From assembly GCA_012839605.1 (NCBI GenBank), contig DUNA01000064.1, positions 1 to 64,000 of the forward strand: a stretch of DNA of 64,000 bases, given 5' to 3'. Below the pieces are notes generated by a model, which saw nothing but the letters and a program-made list of their open reading frames with translations, ran no database searches and was not told the DNA's origin. Every line of letters starts with the position of its first letter. The stretch's first letter is position 1. The position numbers and the translations under genes were made by a program. Of this stretch, positions 1-8,058 are shown piece by piece. The stretch comes from Bacteroidales bacterium (GTDB taxonomy: Bacteria; Bacteroidota; Bacteroidia; Bacteroidales; UBA932).

Positions 1-247
1 CTCTTCTTTCTACCCTGTATCCTTGCTGCGTTTTGTATCGGCATACCACATCCTTGATTGCTCTGGAAATCACATGGTGAATACCCGGCATACCGTTTGC
101 GGAAGGCGGCCCTTCAAAAAACACATAAGAGCGCTCTTTGGGTCGCATATCCACACTTCGTTGGAACGTTTTTTCATGGTTCCATTTTTCAACAATTTTT
201 TCCTGCAATGCAGGCAGATCAAAGGTTTTATACTCCGGGAACTTCAT
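1..247 (-). CDS. ileS: Isoleucyl-tRNA synthetase, N-terminal part (truncated by window edge)
   Basis: Own translation of the minus strand from the ATG at 247: MKFPEYKTFDLPALQEKIVEKWNHEKTFQRSVDMRPKERSYVFFEGPPSANGMPGIHHVISRAIKDVVCRYKTQQGYRVERR. GPPSANGMPGIHH is the class I synthetase HIGH-region of IleS. Absent from the ORF track because it has no stop in the window. Confidence 0.9.
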   Translation of the reverse strand, partial: MKFPEYKTFDLPALQEKIVEKWNHEKTFQRSVDMRPKERSYVFFEGPPSANGMPGIHHVISRAIKDVVCRYKTQQGYRVERR

Positions 248-268
248 AACAATCAGCAGTCAAAATAG

Positions 269-299
269 TTTGCAAAGATACGAATCTTAGCTATCTTTG
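269..299 (+). promoter_or_regulatory. Bacteroidetes-type promoter: TTTG (269-272), 19-nt spacer, TATCTTTG (292-299)
   Basis: Matches the -33 TTTG / -7 TAnnTTTG consensus with 19-nt spacing, upstream of the ATG at 305. CAAAGATA (273-280) is a -7-like motif on the opposite strand, facing ileS. Confidence 0.65.
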
Positions 300-304
300 G
301 AAAC

Positions 305-808
305 ATGTTGGCGAAACTTTCTTTCAATTACATAGATGCAATTATCTTACTATTTTGGACTGTTGGAGTCATTGAAGGATTGGCCAAAGGTCTTATCAAA
401 CAAGTTTTCGGAATTCTTGCTGTAGTGCTGGCTTGTTACGTAGCTTACCGCTTTACAGATGTGGCAGCCGATTACATTGTGCAATGGTTTGGGTGGAACG
501 GAGACGGTTTACGTATTGTTGCTTTTTTGGCCACATTTATTGCAGTCGTTGTTGTTGTCCGATTGGTCGGTCATATTTTAGAAAAACTGATAAAAATAAT
601 CCTGTTGGGATGGCTTAACAGGCTGGCCGGAATTCTTTTTGGCTGGATCAAATGGAATATCATATTGGCCGTCCTCATGCATGTGCTGCACCTAATAGAG
701 TCTTATACTCCATTCCTCCCTGATCGTGCATTGGAAGCTTCTGTTTTCTATCCTTTGATTTTGAAGTTTGGAGAAGCTCTCTTGCCGTATTTGCCCTTTC
801 TAAAATAA
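305..808 (+). CDS. CvpA family membrane protein
   Basis: 167 aa, several TM segments; NYIDAIILLFWTVGVIEGLAKGLIKQVFGILAVVLA...GWLNRLAGILFGWIKW is typical of CvpA. Confidence 0.8.
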   Translation: MLAKLSFNYIDAIILLFWTVGVIEGLAKGLIKQVFGILAVVLACYVAYRFTDVAADYIVQWFGWNGDGLRIVAFLATFIAVVVVVRLVGHILEKLIKIILLGWLNRLAGILFGWIKWNIILAVLMHVLHLIESYTPFLPDRALEASVFYPLILKFGEALLPYLPFLK

Positions 809-875
809 GGAAAAAATTCTTCCATTTTCTTCTATCATTTATACCTTTTATCCTCTTTTTTCTATTTCAGGAAAG

Positions 876-883
876 TAGGTTTG
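876..883 (+). promoter_or_regulatory. Putative -7 element TAGGTTTG for the exporter/peptide locus
   Basis: Matches TAnnTTTG, 4 nt before the ATG at 888; no clear -33 TTTG. Confidence 0.4.
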
Positions 884-887
884 TGAC

Positions 888-1172
888 ATGATACCACAAA
901 GTAAGCCGTCCTACTTGGCACTCAAAAGAGCTGCAAATGATGATAGGGTTTTTTCATTCGAGAATAAGAAGGGGTTTTTATTTCTGTTTGCTGCTCTGGT
1001 ATTTGCCACACTGTGCGGGATGGTTTTCTTTATCCATTTTCTGACCACGGAGCTGCCTGTGAAGGAGATTTCTGTATTTGAAATGAACAGGAATGTGCGG
1101 GACCTGTTGATTGAATACGGGGAAGTAGATGTTGTTGAGGCAGCTCCTTATTATTATGCATGTGCTGTATGA
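888..1172 (+). CDS. Small single-TM protein encoded upstream of the C39 exporter, function unknown
   Basis: 94 aa with one hydrophobic segment (KKGFLFLFAALVFATLCGMVFFIHFL). Its TGA overlaps the ATG at 1169 (ATGA), implying coupling to the exporter. Confidence 0.65.
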   Translation: MIPQSKPSYLALKRAANDDRVFSFENKKGFLFLFAALVFATLCGMVFFIHFLTTELPVKEISVFEMNRNVRDLLIEYGEVDVVEAAPYYYACAV

Positions 1173-3394
1173 AAGGAGTCCGTATAAAGCAACACCATAT
1201 AAGTGATTGTGGAGCTGCATGCCTTGCGTCTGTTGCTGCCTGGTTTGGACTGCGTTTGCCTCTGGAACAAATCCGACAATGGAGCGGCACTCAGACGCAC
1301 GGCATTTCCATACAAGGCGTTAGAGAAGGAGCAACACATATGCATTTGGAAACACAAGCTTTCGGTCGGGATGCTTCTGCAGAACCTATAGATGAAGCCT
1401 TGTTTCACTCTCTTCCCGTTCCTTGCGTATTGCATGTTTTGAAGAAAAACGGATACAGCCACTTTGTTGTGTTTTATGGCACATCTCCTTTTGTATTCCA
1501 ACCTTTTTTCACGCTGCGTGTGCCTAAAGGAAAAACCAAATTCCGAATCATGGACCCGGAAGACGGGCGTATACATCATAAAACAGCTTTGGAAATTGCC
1601 GAAACTTGGACAGGGGTCATCGTAACTTTCAAACCGGGTGAATCGTTCCAAAAGGGAAATTTCATCCCTAAGTTCACAGACAGAATACGCGTGTTGCTAA
1701 AAGGAAACAAACAGCCATTAGGCATCGCTCTTACCGCATCCTTGCTGTACACGTTTGCCGGTATCGCCTCGGCTTTGTTTCTACAGCAAATTGCAGACAA
1801 AATCATACCGGGCAGCGCAAGAAACTTCTTACACATGATGGGATTTGCTATAGCGTATATAGCTTGTTGCTCTATGGTACTCAACGTTTTCAGGGTAAGA
1901 ATACTGTTGCGAACAGGACTCAAAATGGCAATCCGCTTGGTAAGCGGTTTTTACAGACACATCTTGTACCTGCCTCAACGCTTTTTTGACCAACGCCAAT
2001 CAGGCGAATTGGTGGCTCGTATGAACGACACCTCTAAAGTAAGTACGTTTTTAAGTGCAGGTATCCTCAATATCGTACTTAGTTTTTTCACGCTCTTCTT
2101 TTCCTTAAGTGTCATGTTCCTGTTTAACAAAACGCTGAGTTTGTTGTGTCTGGGAGCCATCCCGTTGTACGCCCTTATATACTATGTCTTTGACAAGCGC
2201 AATATAGTGACACAAAGAAAGATTATGGTATCCAGAGCGCAGTTGGAAACACATCTGGTAGATTCCTTACGCAGCGTTGCTCAAATCAAATACTGTACGG
2301 CACAAGAATATATGATTGACCAAGTACATGATAAATACAGCAATTATGTGGAAGACGCATGGCAAGGCGGGATGAATCAATTGAGAGCCTCTGTCTTGGG
2401 AGACGCTGTGCATAGAAGCATGGGACTTGCCATTTTGTGGTTGGGCGCTTTATGGGTTACTCGCGATGTACTTACTTTTGGCCAATTGCTCACATTTTAT
2501 GCTTTAACCGCTTACTTTTCAGCACCCGTCAACGATGTCATTTCTTTCAGTCAAAAATACAGGGACGCTCGGATTGCCACAGAGCGTTTGTTTGAAATTA
2601 TGGAACTTGCTCCTGAGCAAAACCCCGTTCCCGATGGTTGCTGCCATCAATATTCCGAGCCGCTTGAAGGAAACTTGGTTTTTAAAAACATCTCTTTTCA
2701 TTACCCCGGAAGACTGACACTCTTTCATGATTTTCACTGTACGTTCCCAAAAGGAGAAATTACAGGTATTGCCGGTGAAAGCGGCTCCGGTAAAAGTACG
2801 CTCGGTTCTTTGATCCTGAAGATGTATCTGCCCGATAGCGGTTCCATTTGGCTTGGAAATACAAATACAGACAACATTCCGCTTGACGACTGGCGCAAAG
2901 TGGTGGGAATTGTGCCGCAGAAAGCAGATCTGCTGGAAGGCAGCCTGTTGGACAACATCGTCTTGGGTGATACGACGCCTGATATGGACCGAGTGGCTGC
3001 TTTGTGCGACGAACTGGGATTGAAGCCTTTCCTATCGTCGTTGCCTCGCGGGATTCTCACCCCCATAGGAGAACAAGGAGTGCAGTTGTCCGGCGGTCAA
3101 CGTCAGCGGATTGCTTTGGCCAGAGCCGCATACAGAAAACCTTCCTGGATTGTCCTTGACGAGGCTACTTCTTCCTTGGATAGCACGTCAGAAGAAGCCG
3201 TGTTAAAGGCATTGCGGAAATGGAGCCGACAAGGAATGGGCATCATCATTATTGGACATCGCATGTCTACTTTATCTATTGCCCAATACATTTACGTCCT
3301 GAACGACGGTCGTATTACAGAAAAAGGCAACCATACGGAATTGATACAACAAAACGGTCAGTATGCCGCCTGGTGCAGGCAGCAAGGACTGTAA
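1169..3394 (+). CDS. Peptidase C39 domain-containing ABC transporter (bacteriocin/peptide exporter-processor)
   Basis: N-terminal MKGVRIKQHHISDCGAACLASVAAWFGL (C39 catalytic Cys), YSHFVVFYG...FRIMDPEDG (His/Asp), TM domain, Walker A GESGSGKST, signature LSGGQRQRIALARA, Walker B WIVLDEA. Start at 1169 preferred over 1160. Confidence 0.93.
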   Translation: MKGVRIKQHHISDCGAACLASVAAWFGLRLPLEQIRQWSGTQTHGISIQGVREGATHMHLETQAFGRDASAEPIDEALFHSLPVPCVLHVLKKNGYSHFVVFYGTSPFVFQPFFTLRVPKGKTKFRIMDPEDGRIHHKTALEIAETWTGVIVTFKPGESFQKGNFIPKFTDRIRVLLKGNKQPLGIALTASLLYTFAGIASALFLQQIADKIIPGSARNFLHMMGFAIAYIACCSMVLNVFRVRILLRTGLKMAIRLVSGFYRHILYLPQRFFDQRQSGELVARMNDTSKVSTFLSAGILNIVLSFFTLFFSLSVMFLFNKTLSLLCLGAIPLYALIYYVFDKRNIVTQRKIMVSRAQLETHLVDSLRSVAQIKYCTAQEYMIDQVHDKYSNYVEDAWQGGMNQLRASVLGDAVHRSMGLAILWLGALWVTRDVLTFGQLLTFYALTAYFSAPVNDVISFSQKYRDARIATERLFEIMELAPEQNPVPDGCCHQYSEPLEGNLVFKNISFHYPGRLTLFHDFHCTFPKGEITGIAGESGSGKSTLGSLILKMYLPDSGSIWLGNTNTDNIPLDDWRKVVGIVPQKADLLEGSLLDNIVLGDTTPDMDRVAALCDELGLKPFLSSLPRGILTPIGEQGVQLSGGQRQRIALARAAYRKPSWIVLDEATSSLDSTSEEAVLKALRKWSRQGMGIIIIGHRMSTLSIAQYIYVLNDGRITEKGNHTELIQQNGQYAAWCRQQGL

Positions 3395-3426
3395 AACCAT
3401 ATGCAAAAGCGCGCTTGCAGGCGGAA

Positions 3427-3449
3427 TCTCACGCGCCTAAACTGTGAGA
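3427..3449 (+). promoter_or_regulatory. Small hairpin TCTCAC-N11-GTGAGA followed by ACCATTTTTT, possible attenuator/processing site
   Basis: 6-bp perfect inverted repeat between exporter and first peptide gene, followed within 4 nt by six T. Confidence 0.35.
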
Positions 3450-3472
3450 ACCATTTTTTAAACCTAAAAGTT

Positions 3473-3703
3473 ATGAACGAATACGTGATGAAGGATTTTG
3501 GGTTCACATCCCTGGATTCGGTTGCACAATGCGCCATTACCGGAGGAGGTTCCGATTACGGAATGTTGGGCGATGTTCTGGAAACCATTTTAGATGGATT
3601 GGCTTCCAAGCTGGGGTCTGCGGGACTCCTGTTAAGTATGCTGGCAAGAAATGTTGACAGCTTTATTGATGGATTTATTGCAGGGTGGAACAAAAACAAT
3701 TGA
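3473..3703 (+). CDS. Putative bacteriocin precursor peptide 1 (double-glycine leader)
   Basis: 76 aa from ATG 3473: MNEYVMKDFGFTSLDSVAQCAITGG | GSDYGMLGDVLETILDGLASKLGSAGLLLSMLARNVDSFIDGFIAGWNKNN. GG at the leader end, hydrophobic Gly-rich core with GxxxG (GSDYG, GFIAG), directly downstream of the C39 exporter. Confidence 0.78.
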   Translation: MNEYVMKDFGFTSLDSVAQCAITGGGSDYGMLGDVLETILDGLASKLGSAGLLLSMLARNVDSFIDGFIAGWNKNN

Positions 3704-3912
3704 TGGAAATGAAAACGAAAGAACATGTACAAGGTTTTGTATTGCTGAGTGATAGTGCTTGTTGTGCACTTACTGCAGGCATGGCTTCATCTAATATAGA
3801 TAAAGAACTTGCCTATCAAATTGGTGAAATATTGGGAATGGCTTTCCGTACTCTTTACGACCTGGGAGAAAGCTTAGTTCATAAGTTCAAATTCCTTATA
3901 GACATCTTTTAG
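3703..3912 (+). CDS. Putative bacteriocin precursor peptide 2 (GA/AG-type leader)
   Basis: 69 aa from ATG 3703 (TGATG overlap with peptide 1 stop): MEMKTKEHVQGFVLLSDSACCALTAG | MASSNIDKELAYQIGEILGMAFRTLYDLGESLVHKFKFLIDIF. Leader aligns with peptide 1 (GF-x-x-L...A-x-C-A-x-T-x-G); GxxxG (GEILG). Confidence 0.75.
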   Translation: MEMKTKEHVQGFVLLSDSACCALTAGMASSNIDKELAYQIGEILGMAFRTLYDLGESLVHKFKFLIDIF

Positions 3913-3922
3913 TTAAACAACC

Positions 3923-3951
3923 ACAGGGCAGGTCCACCTGCCCTGTTTTTT
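3923..3951 (+). terminator. Rho-independent terminator after peptide 2
   Basis: Perfect 10-bp stem ACAGGGCAGG-TCCA-CCTGCCCTGT followed by a T-run. Confidence 0.9.
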
Positions 3952-3966
3952 CTACCCATCACATCT

Positions 3967-4674
3967 ATGCGCAAGTATGCATTTCTTGCTTATCCGTTTT
4001 TCCTGTACCTGATTTTCAGCATATGCACCTTTCCTTTATTGGCTTTTGCACGTTCAAAAGGAGCCGATTTGATGCTGGTCAATGCTTTGGGTTGCCTATG
4101 CATGGGACTTGCTTATGTAAAGAGAAAAAGAAGTAAAATAACGGAGCTTGGCCCTATCCCCTGGACGGGCATCTTCCTTGTTACGGCGTCTCTGATCGTT
4201 CCCGTTGCTGCTCTCTCGTTTCTTCTGATTGGTGACGTTTTCAATGAACTAAAGCACTCGGTTTTTTTGATCAATTGCATGGTGTCGTTTGGTGTTGTTG
4301 CTGTTTGTGAAGAATTGCTTTTCAGGGAATTTTTAACCGTTAGAATGAAATCCATCCATATGCCCGCATGGCTTATTGTATTGCTTCCGGCCTTTTTGTT
4401 TTCCCTATGCCACAGACCTGAATCTGTATCGCTTTTGATTCAGCGCTTTATCCTGGGTGTTGCTCTCTCTTTTCTTTACCGGAAAAAAGGATTGTTGTTG
4501 TGCATTCCCGTACACTGGACATATAATATTATTATTTACACATTTCATACAACGCTCCCCCATGTAACGCTCGTATACGGTGCTCCACATGCAGCTCTGC
4601 ATACGGTTTTGAGTCTCCTTTTAGTTTTGGGAATGGTTATTGTATTTTATTCAAATAGAAGTATATTTGCGTGA
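3967..4674 (+). CDS. CPBP family intramembrane metalloprotease (candidate immunity/processing protein)
   Basis: 235 aa polytopic protein with EELLFR, FSLCH (FxxxH) and HWTYN (HxxxN) motifs of the CPBP/Abi family. Confidence 0.85.
   Translation: MRKYAFLAYPFFLYLIFSICTFPLLAFARSKGADLMLVNALGCLCMGLAYVKRKRSKITELGPIPWTGIFLVTASLIVPVAALSFLLIGDVFNELKHSVFLINCMVSFGVVAVCEELLFREFLTVRMKSIHMPAWLIVLLPAFLFSLCHRPESVSLLIQRFILGVALSFLYRKKGLLLCIPVHWTYNIIIYTFHTTLPHVTLVYGAPHAALHTVLSLLLVLGMVIVFYSNRSIFA
4662..4669 (+). promoter_or_regulatory. Putative -7 element TATATTTG upstream of tolC-like gene
   Basis: Matches TAnnTTTG, 20 nt before ATG 4690; -33 not clear. Confidence 0.35.
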
Positions 4675-4689
4675 TATACTCAGAATATT

Positions 4690-6096
4690 ATGAAAAAATG
4701 TTGCGTTCTCTTTCTGTCATGGCTTCTTTTGTTTCCAGCATTTCTGCAAGCCCAAAACACATGGTCGTTAGAAGAGTGTATCCATTATGCATGGGAAAAC
4801 AACCTGACCATCAAGCAACAAGAACTGGGCGTCCGGCAATCGGAAAACATTCATTTTCAGTCTAAAATGGCTTTTACTCCTTCCCTAAGCGCCAGGGTAA
4901 GTGAAAACATCAACTGGGGACAATCGGTAGACTTATCTACATTAACCATCCTCAACCATGTCAGAAGTAGCAATACCGGTGTAGGAATCTATGCAGACAT
5001 GGACCTGTTTTCCGGACTACAAAGACTCAATACGGTAAAACAAGAAAAATCCAAATGGCATATTGCCGTTGAAGAAGTACAAAAATTAAAAAACGATATT
5101 TCCATAGAAATTACTCGCAGCTATCTGAACGTATTGCTTGCCGGAGAAATTTTACAAGCAGCTATACAAAGCAGGGAAAGCGTTGCTGAACAACGCAACA
5201 GAACTAAAAAATTGGTAGATGCCGGAGGACAACCCCTAAGCGCTTTGCTTGAAATTGAATCCCAATTGGCTACAGAAGAATTGCAAGTAGTTGAAGCACA
5301 AAACAACTTAAGAACGTACTACCTTGTTTTAAAACAGCTTCTTGATATTCCTGCATCATCGGATTTTCAAATTCTGATTCCGCAAGACGAAGATTTTCCT
5401 TCTATGGACCCCGTATCTGTAGAAGAAATGTTTTACACATCTTTGAATTTGCCACAAATCAAAAAGACAGAGTACGGATTGGAACAAAGAAAACACGAAC
5501 TGGCTATTGCCCAAGGCGGTCGCTATCCCAGGATTACACTTTCAGTAGGCTATTCTTCTTTCTATTCAGATGCCAACAAAAGGAGAAAACCGGACCCCGA
5601 TCCTGATGACAACGGAGACGACGACACGAACGGAGGCGGTGGATTGGATGATTTGTTTGGAAATACTTCAGCCGATTTTTGGGAGCAAATGAAGAACAAC
5701 AACAACCCTTCCATCGGCCTGTCCATGACCATCCCTATTTTCAACAGATGGCAAATCAACACAAGTGTAAAAAACGCAAAGCTGGGGGTAGAGATGGCCC
5801 AATTGGAAATGGAAAATGCCAAACAACTGCTCATGAAAGAAGTGCAGCAAGCAGCCAACGACGCCACGTCTACGTACCTTAGAGTAGAGGCAGCAGAAAA
5901 GAACATGTTGGCTATGGAAGAGTCGTTCAGGTACGTACAGCAAAAGTTTGACATAGGTATGCTAAACGGCACAGATTACATAGTATCAAAAACAAATTTG
6001 TTTAAAGCAAAAAGCAACTACATCCAGGCCAAATTTGAACATGTCTTCAAATTAAAAATCCTGGACTTTTATAAAGGAATCCCCATTACATTATAA
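4690..6096 (+). CDS. TolC family outer membrane efflux protein
   Basis: 468 aa, signal peptide, WSLEECIHYAWENNLTIKQ and NNNNPSIGLSMTIPIFNRWQINTSVKNAKLGVEMAQ repeats of the OEP family. Confidence 0.9.
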   Translation: MKKCCVLFLSWLLLFPAFLQAQNTWSLEECIHYAWENNLTIKQQELGVRQSENIHFQSKMAFTPSLSARVSENINWGQSVDLSTLTILNHVRSSNTGVGIYADMDLFSGLQRLNTVKQEKSKWHIAVEEVQKLKNDISIEITRSYLNVLLAGEILQAAIQSRESVAEQRNRTKKLVDAGGQPLSALLEIESQLATEELQVVEAQNNLRTYYLVLKQLLDIPASSDFQILIPQDEDFPSMDPVSVEEMFYTSLNLPQIKKTEYGLEQRKHELAIAQGGRYPRITLSVGYSSFYSDANKRRKPDPDPDDNGDDDTNGGGGLDDLFGNTSADFWEQMKNNNNPSIGLSMTIPIFNRWQINTSVKNAKLGVEMAQLEMENAKQLLMKEVQQAANDATSTYLRVEAAEKNMLAMEESFRYVQQKFDIGMLNGTDYIVSKTNLFKAKSNYIQAKFEHVFKLKILDFYKGIPITL

Positions 6097-6110
6097 CAGC
6101 ATCATACTTC

Positions 6111-7373
6111 ATGAAGAAATCATTACTTTGGATTACAATTGGCGCCACAGTGCTTATAGTTTTACTAATAGTATTGGGCAGAAACAAAGCCGGCAAAGGA
6201 ATAGCTGTGGAAACAGCCCATCCTGTTGTCAGGAATATTACAGAAATCATTCCGGCCAACGGGAAGATTCAGCCGGTTACGGAAGTGAAAATCAGCCCGG
6301 ACGTTTCGGGTGAAATAGTAGCCTTAAATGTAGCTGAAGGTGATTACGTAAAAGCAGGGCAAATATTGCTTCAAATCAAGCAAGACCAATATCGTTCCGC
6401 ACGCGACAGAATGAACGCGGCGCTAAACCAGGCTAAAGCACAACTGGCACAACAAGAAGCACAATTCAACCAAGTAGAGTTGTCTTACAATAGAAATTTG
6501 GCGTTGTACGAACAGCAAGCCATTTCTCAAGCAGAATTTGAATCTTCTTCATCTGAATATTCCATAGCCGGAGAACAGCTTAACGCTGCAAGATTCAATG
6601 TCCAAAGTTCCAAAGCGGCTCTGGCAGAGGCAGAAGAAAGCCTTGCCAAAACAACTATTTTCTCCCCTATGGACGGCATCGTCTCCAAATTGGATGTGGA
6701 AAGAGGAGAACGTGTGGTAGGAACCAGCCAAATGGCAGGTACAGAGATGTTGCGCATAGCAAATTTTGAAGAAATGGAAGTACTGGTGGATGTGAATGAA
6801 AACGATATAGTCAGACTGCGCCAACGCGATACGGCTACCGTAGAAGTAGATGCGTACCCGGGTCGCAAATTTGTAGGGGTTGTGACGCAAATTGCAAACT
6901 CTGCAAAAAACATCGGTTCCGCCTTGGAGCAAGTCACCAATTTTGAAGTACGTGTTTTCATACTGCCTGAATCGTATGCAGATTTGATAACACCGGAATT
7001 TGCAACACCTTTCCGTCCCGGCATGTCAGCATCTGTATCTATACATACAGAAACAAGAAGCAATGTGTTGGCTATCCCCATTCAAAGCATCATCACACGG
7101 CCGGAACTGCTACCGGACAGTATCAGACTACAATTGGGACCGAACGAACTGGCAGAGCAAGTATTTGTCTTGGAAGAAGGCAATACTGTTCGTTCCAAAC
7201 GAGTAACCTCCGGTTTGCAAGACCACTTGTTTATAGAAATCAAAGAAGGACTAACTAAAGACGACAAAGTAGTTGTAGGACCTTATTCCGCCCTTTCACG
7301 TACGTTGGAAAACGGTACTAAAGTGACCCCCAATATAGAGGAGGAAGTTAGTGAAACCCATCCTGTTAATTGA
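6111..7373 (+). CDS. HlyD/MacA-type periplasmic adaptor (membrane fusion protein)
   Basis: 420 aa, N-terminal TM, lipoyl/barrel-sandwich motifs (KISPDVSGEIVALNVAEGDYVKAGQILLQI...TIFSPMDGIVSKLDVERGERV). Confidence 0.88.
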   Translation: MKKSLLWITIGATVLIVLLIVLGRNKAGKGIAVETAHPVVRNITEIIPANGKIQPVTEVKISPDVSGEIVALNVAEGDYVKAGQILLQIKQDQYRSARDRMNAALNQAKAQLAQQEAQFNQVELSYNRNLALYEQQAISQAEFESSSSEYSIAGEQLNAARFNVQSSKAALAEAEESLAKTTIFSPMDGIVSKLDVERGERVVGTSQMAGTEMLRIANFEEMEVLVDVNENDIVRLRQRDTATVEVDAYPGRKFVGVVTQIANSAKNIGSALEQVTNFEVRVFILPESYADLITPEFATPFRPGMSASVSIHTETRSNVLAIPIQSIITRPELLPDSIRLQLGPNELAEQVFVLEEGNTVRSKRVTSGLQDHLFIEIKEGLTKDDKVVVGPYSALSRTLENGTKVTPNIEEEVSETHPVN

Positions 7374-8058
7374 AACTGCTGCGGATCTGTGTTCCGTATC
7401 GCTAGCCAAAGGAACAGAGATTATTGCCAATCGCACTACGTCAGAACCTAGAGCACATGCATCTGTTTTGGCTCCTTTTATTGATCAACTATTAAAAGAA
7501 TGCCAATTGGAGATGGAGGATTGTGCTGCCGTAGCCGTAAGCGGTGGCCCCGGTTCTTACACGGGGTTGAGAGTAGGTGTTTCCACAGCCAAAGGACTTT
7601 GTTTTGGAGCCGGTATTCCTCTGATTCACGTGTGCTCCCTGGAATTGATTGCTCAATTGTATATAGACAAACACATGCAGCAGACACCCAGAGCCATCTG
7701 CCCTATGATAGATGCACGAAGGAGAGAGGTTTACACAGCTCTTTTTGCTGTAACGGAAAGCGAATATGGGAAAATGGCTTCTTCCATAAAGCCGGCACAT
7801 GCTGAGGTGATTAAGGACGACAGTTTTGCCGATATCTTGGCACAAGGTCCTGTCGTTTTTACCGGAGACGGAGCCCGGAAATGCAAAGAATGGATTTCAC
7901 ATGAAAACGCACTGTTTTTCCCTATGGAAGCACATGCAGACGGCATGGCCAAAGCTGCCTTCAAAGCATACGTCCATAAAAATTTTGAGGATGTTGCTTA
8001 TTACGTACCTTACTACTTAAAAGAATATCAAGTCACACAACCTAAAAAAGGCGTTTGA
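7351..8058 (+). CDS. tsaB: tRNA threonylcarbamoyladenosine biosynthesis protein TsaB
   Basis: GTG start at 7351 preceded by AGGAGG; LLIETAADLCSVSLA, VSGGPGSYTGLRVGVSTAKGLCFG typical of TsaB. Confidence 0.92.
   Translation: MKPILLIETAADLCSVSLAKGTEIIANRTTSEPRAHASVLAPFIDQLLKECQLEMEDCAAVAVSGGPGSYTGLRVGVSTAKGLCFGAGIPLIHVCSLELIAQLYIDKHMQQTPRAICPMIDARRREVYTALFAVTESEYGKMASSIKPAHAEVIKDDSFADILAQGPVVFTGDGARKCKEWISHENALFFPMEAHADGMAKAAFKAYVHKNFEDVAYYVPYYLKEYQVTQPKKGV

Noticed and set aside
23-268. Plus-strand ORFs at the left edge (23..268, 58..249)
   Set aside because: Antisense to the clear ileS N-terminus encoded on the minus strand.
1154-1651. 165-aa minus-strand ORF over the C39 domain
   Set aside because: Antisense to catalytic C39 motifs; no support as a gene.
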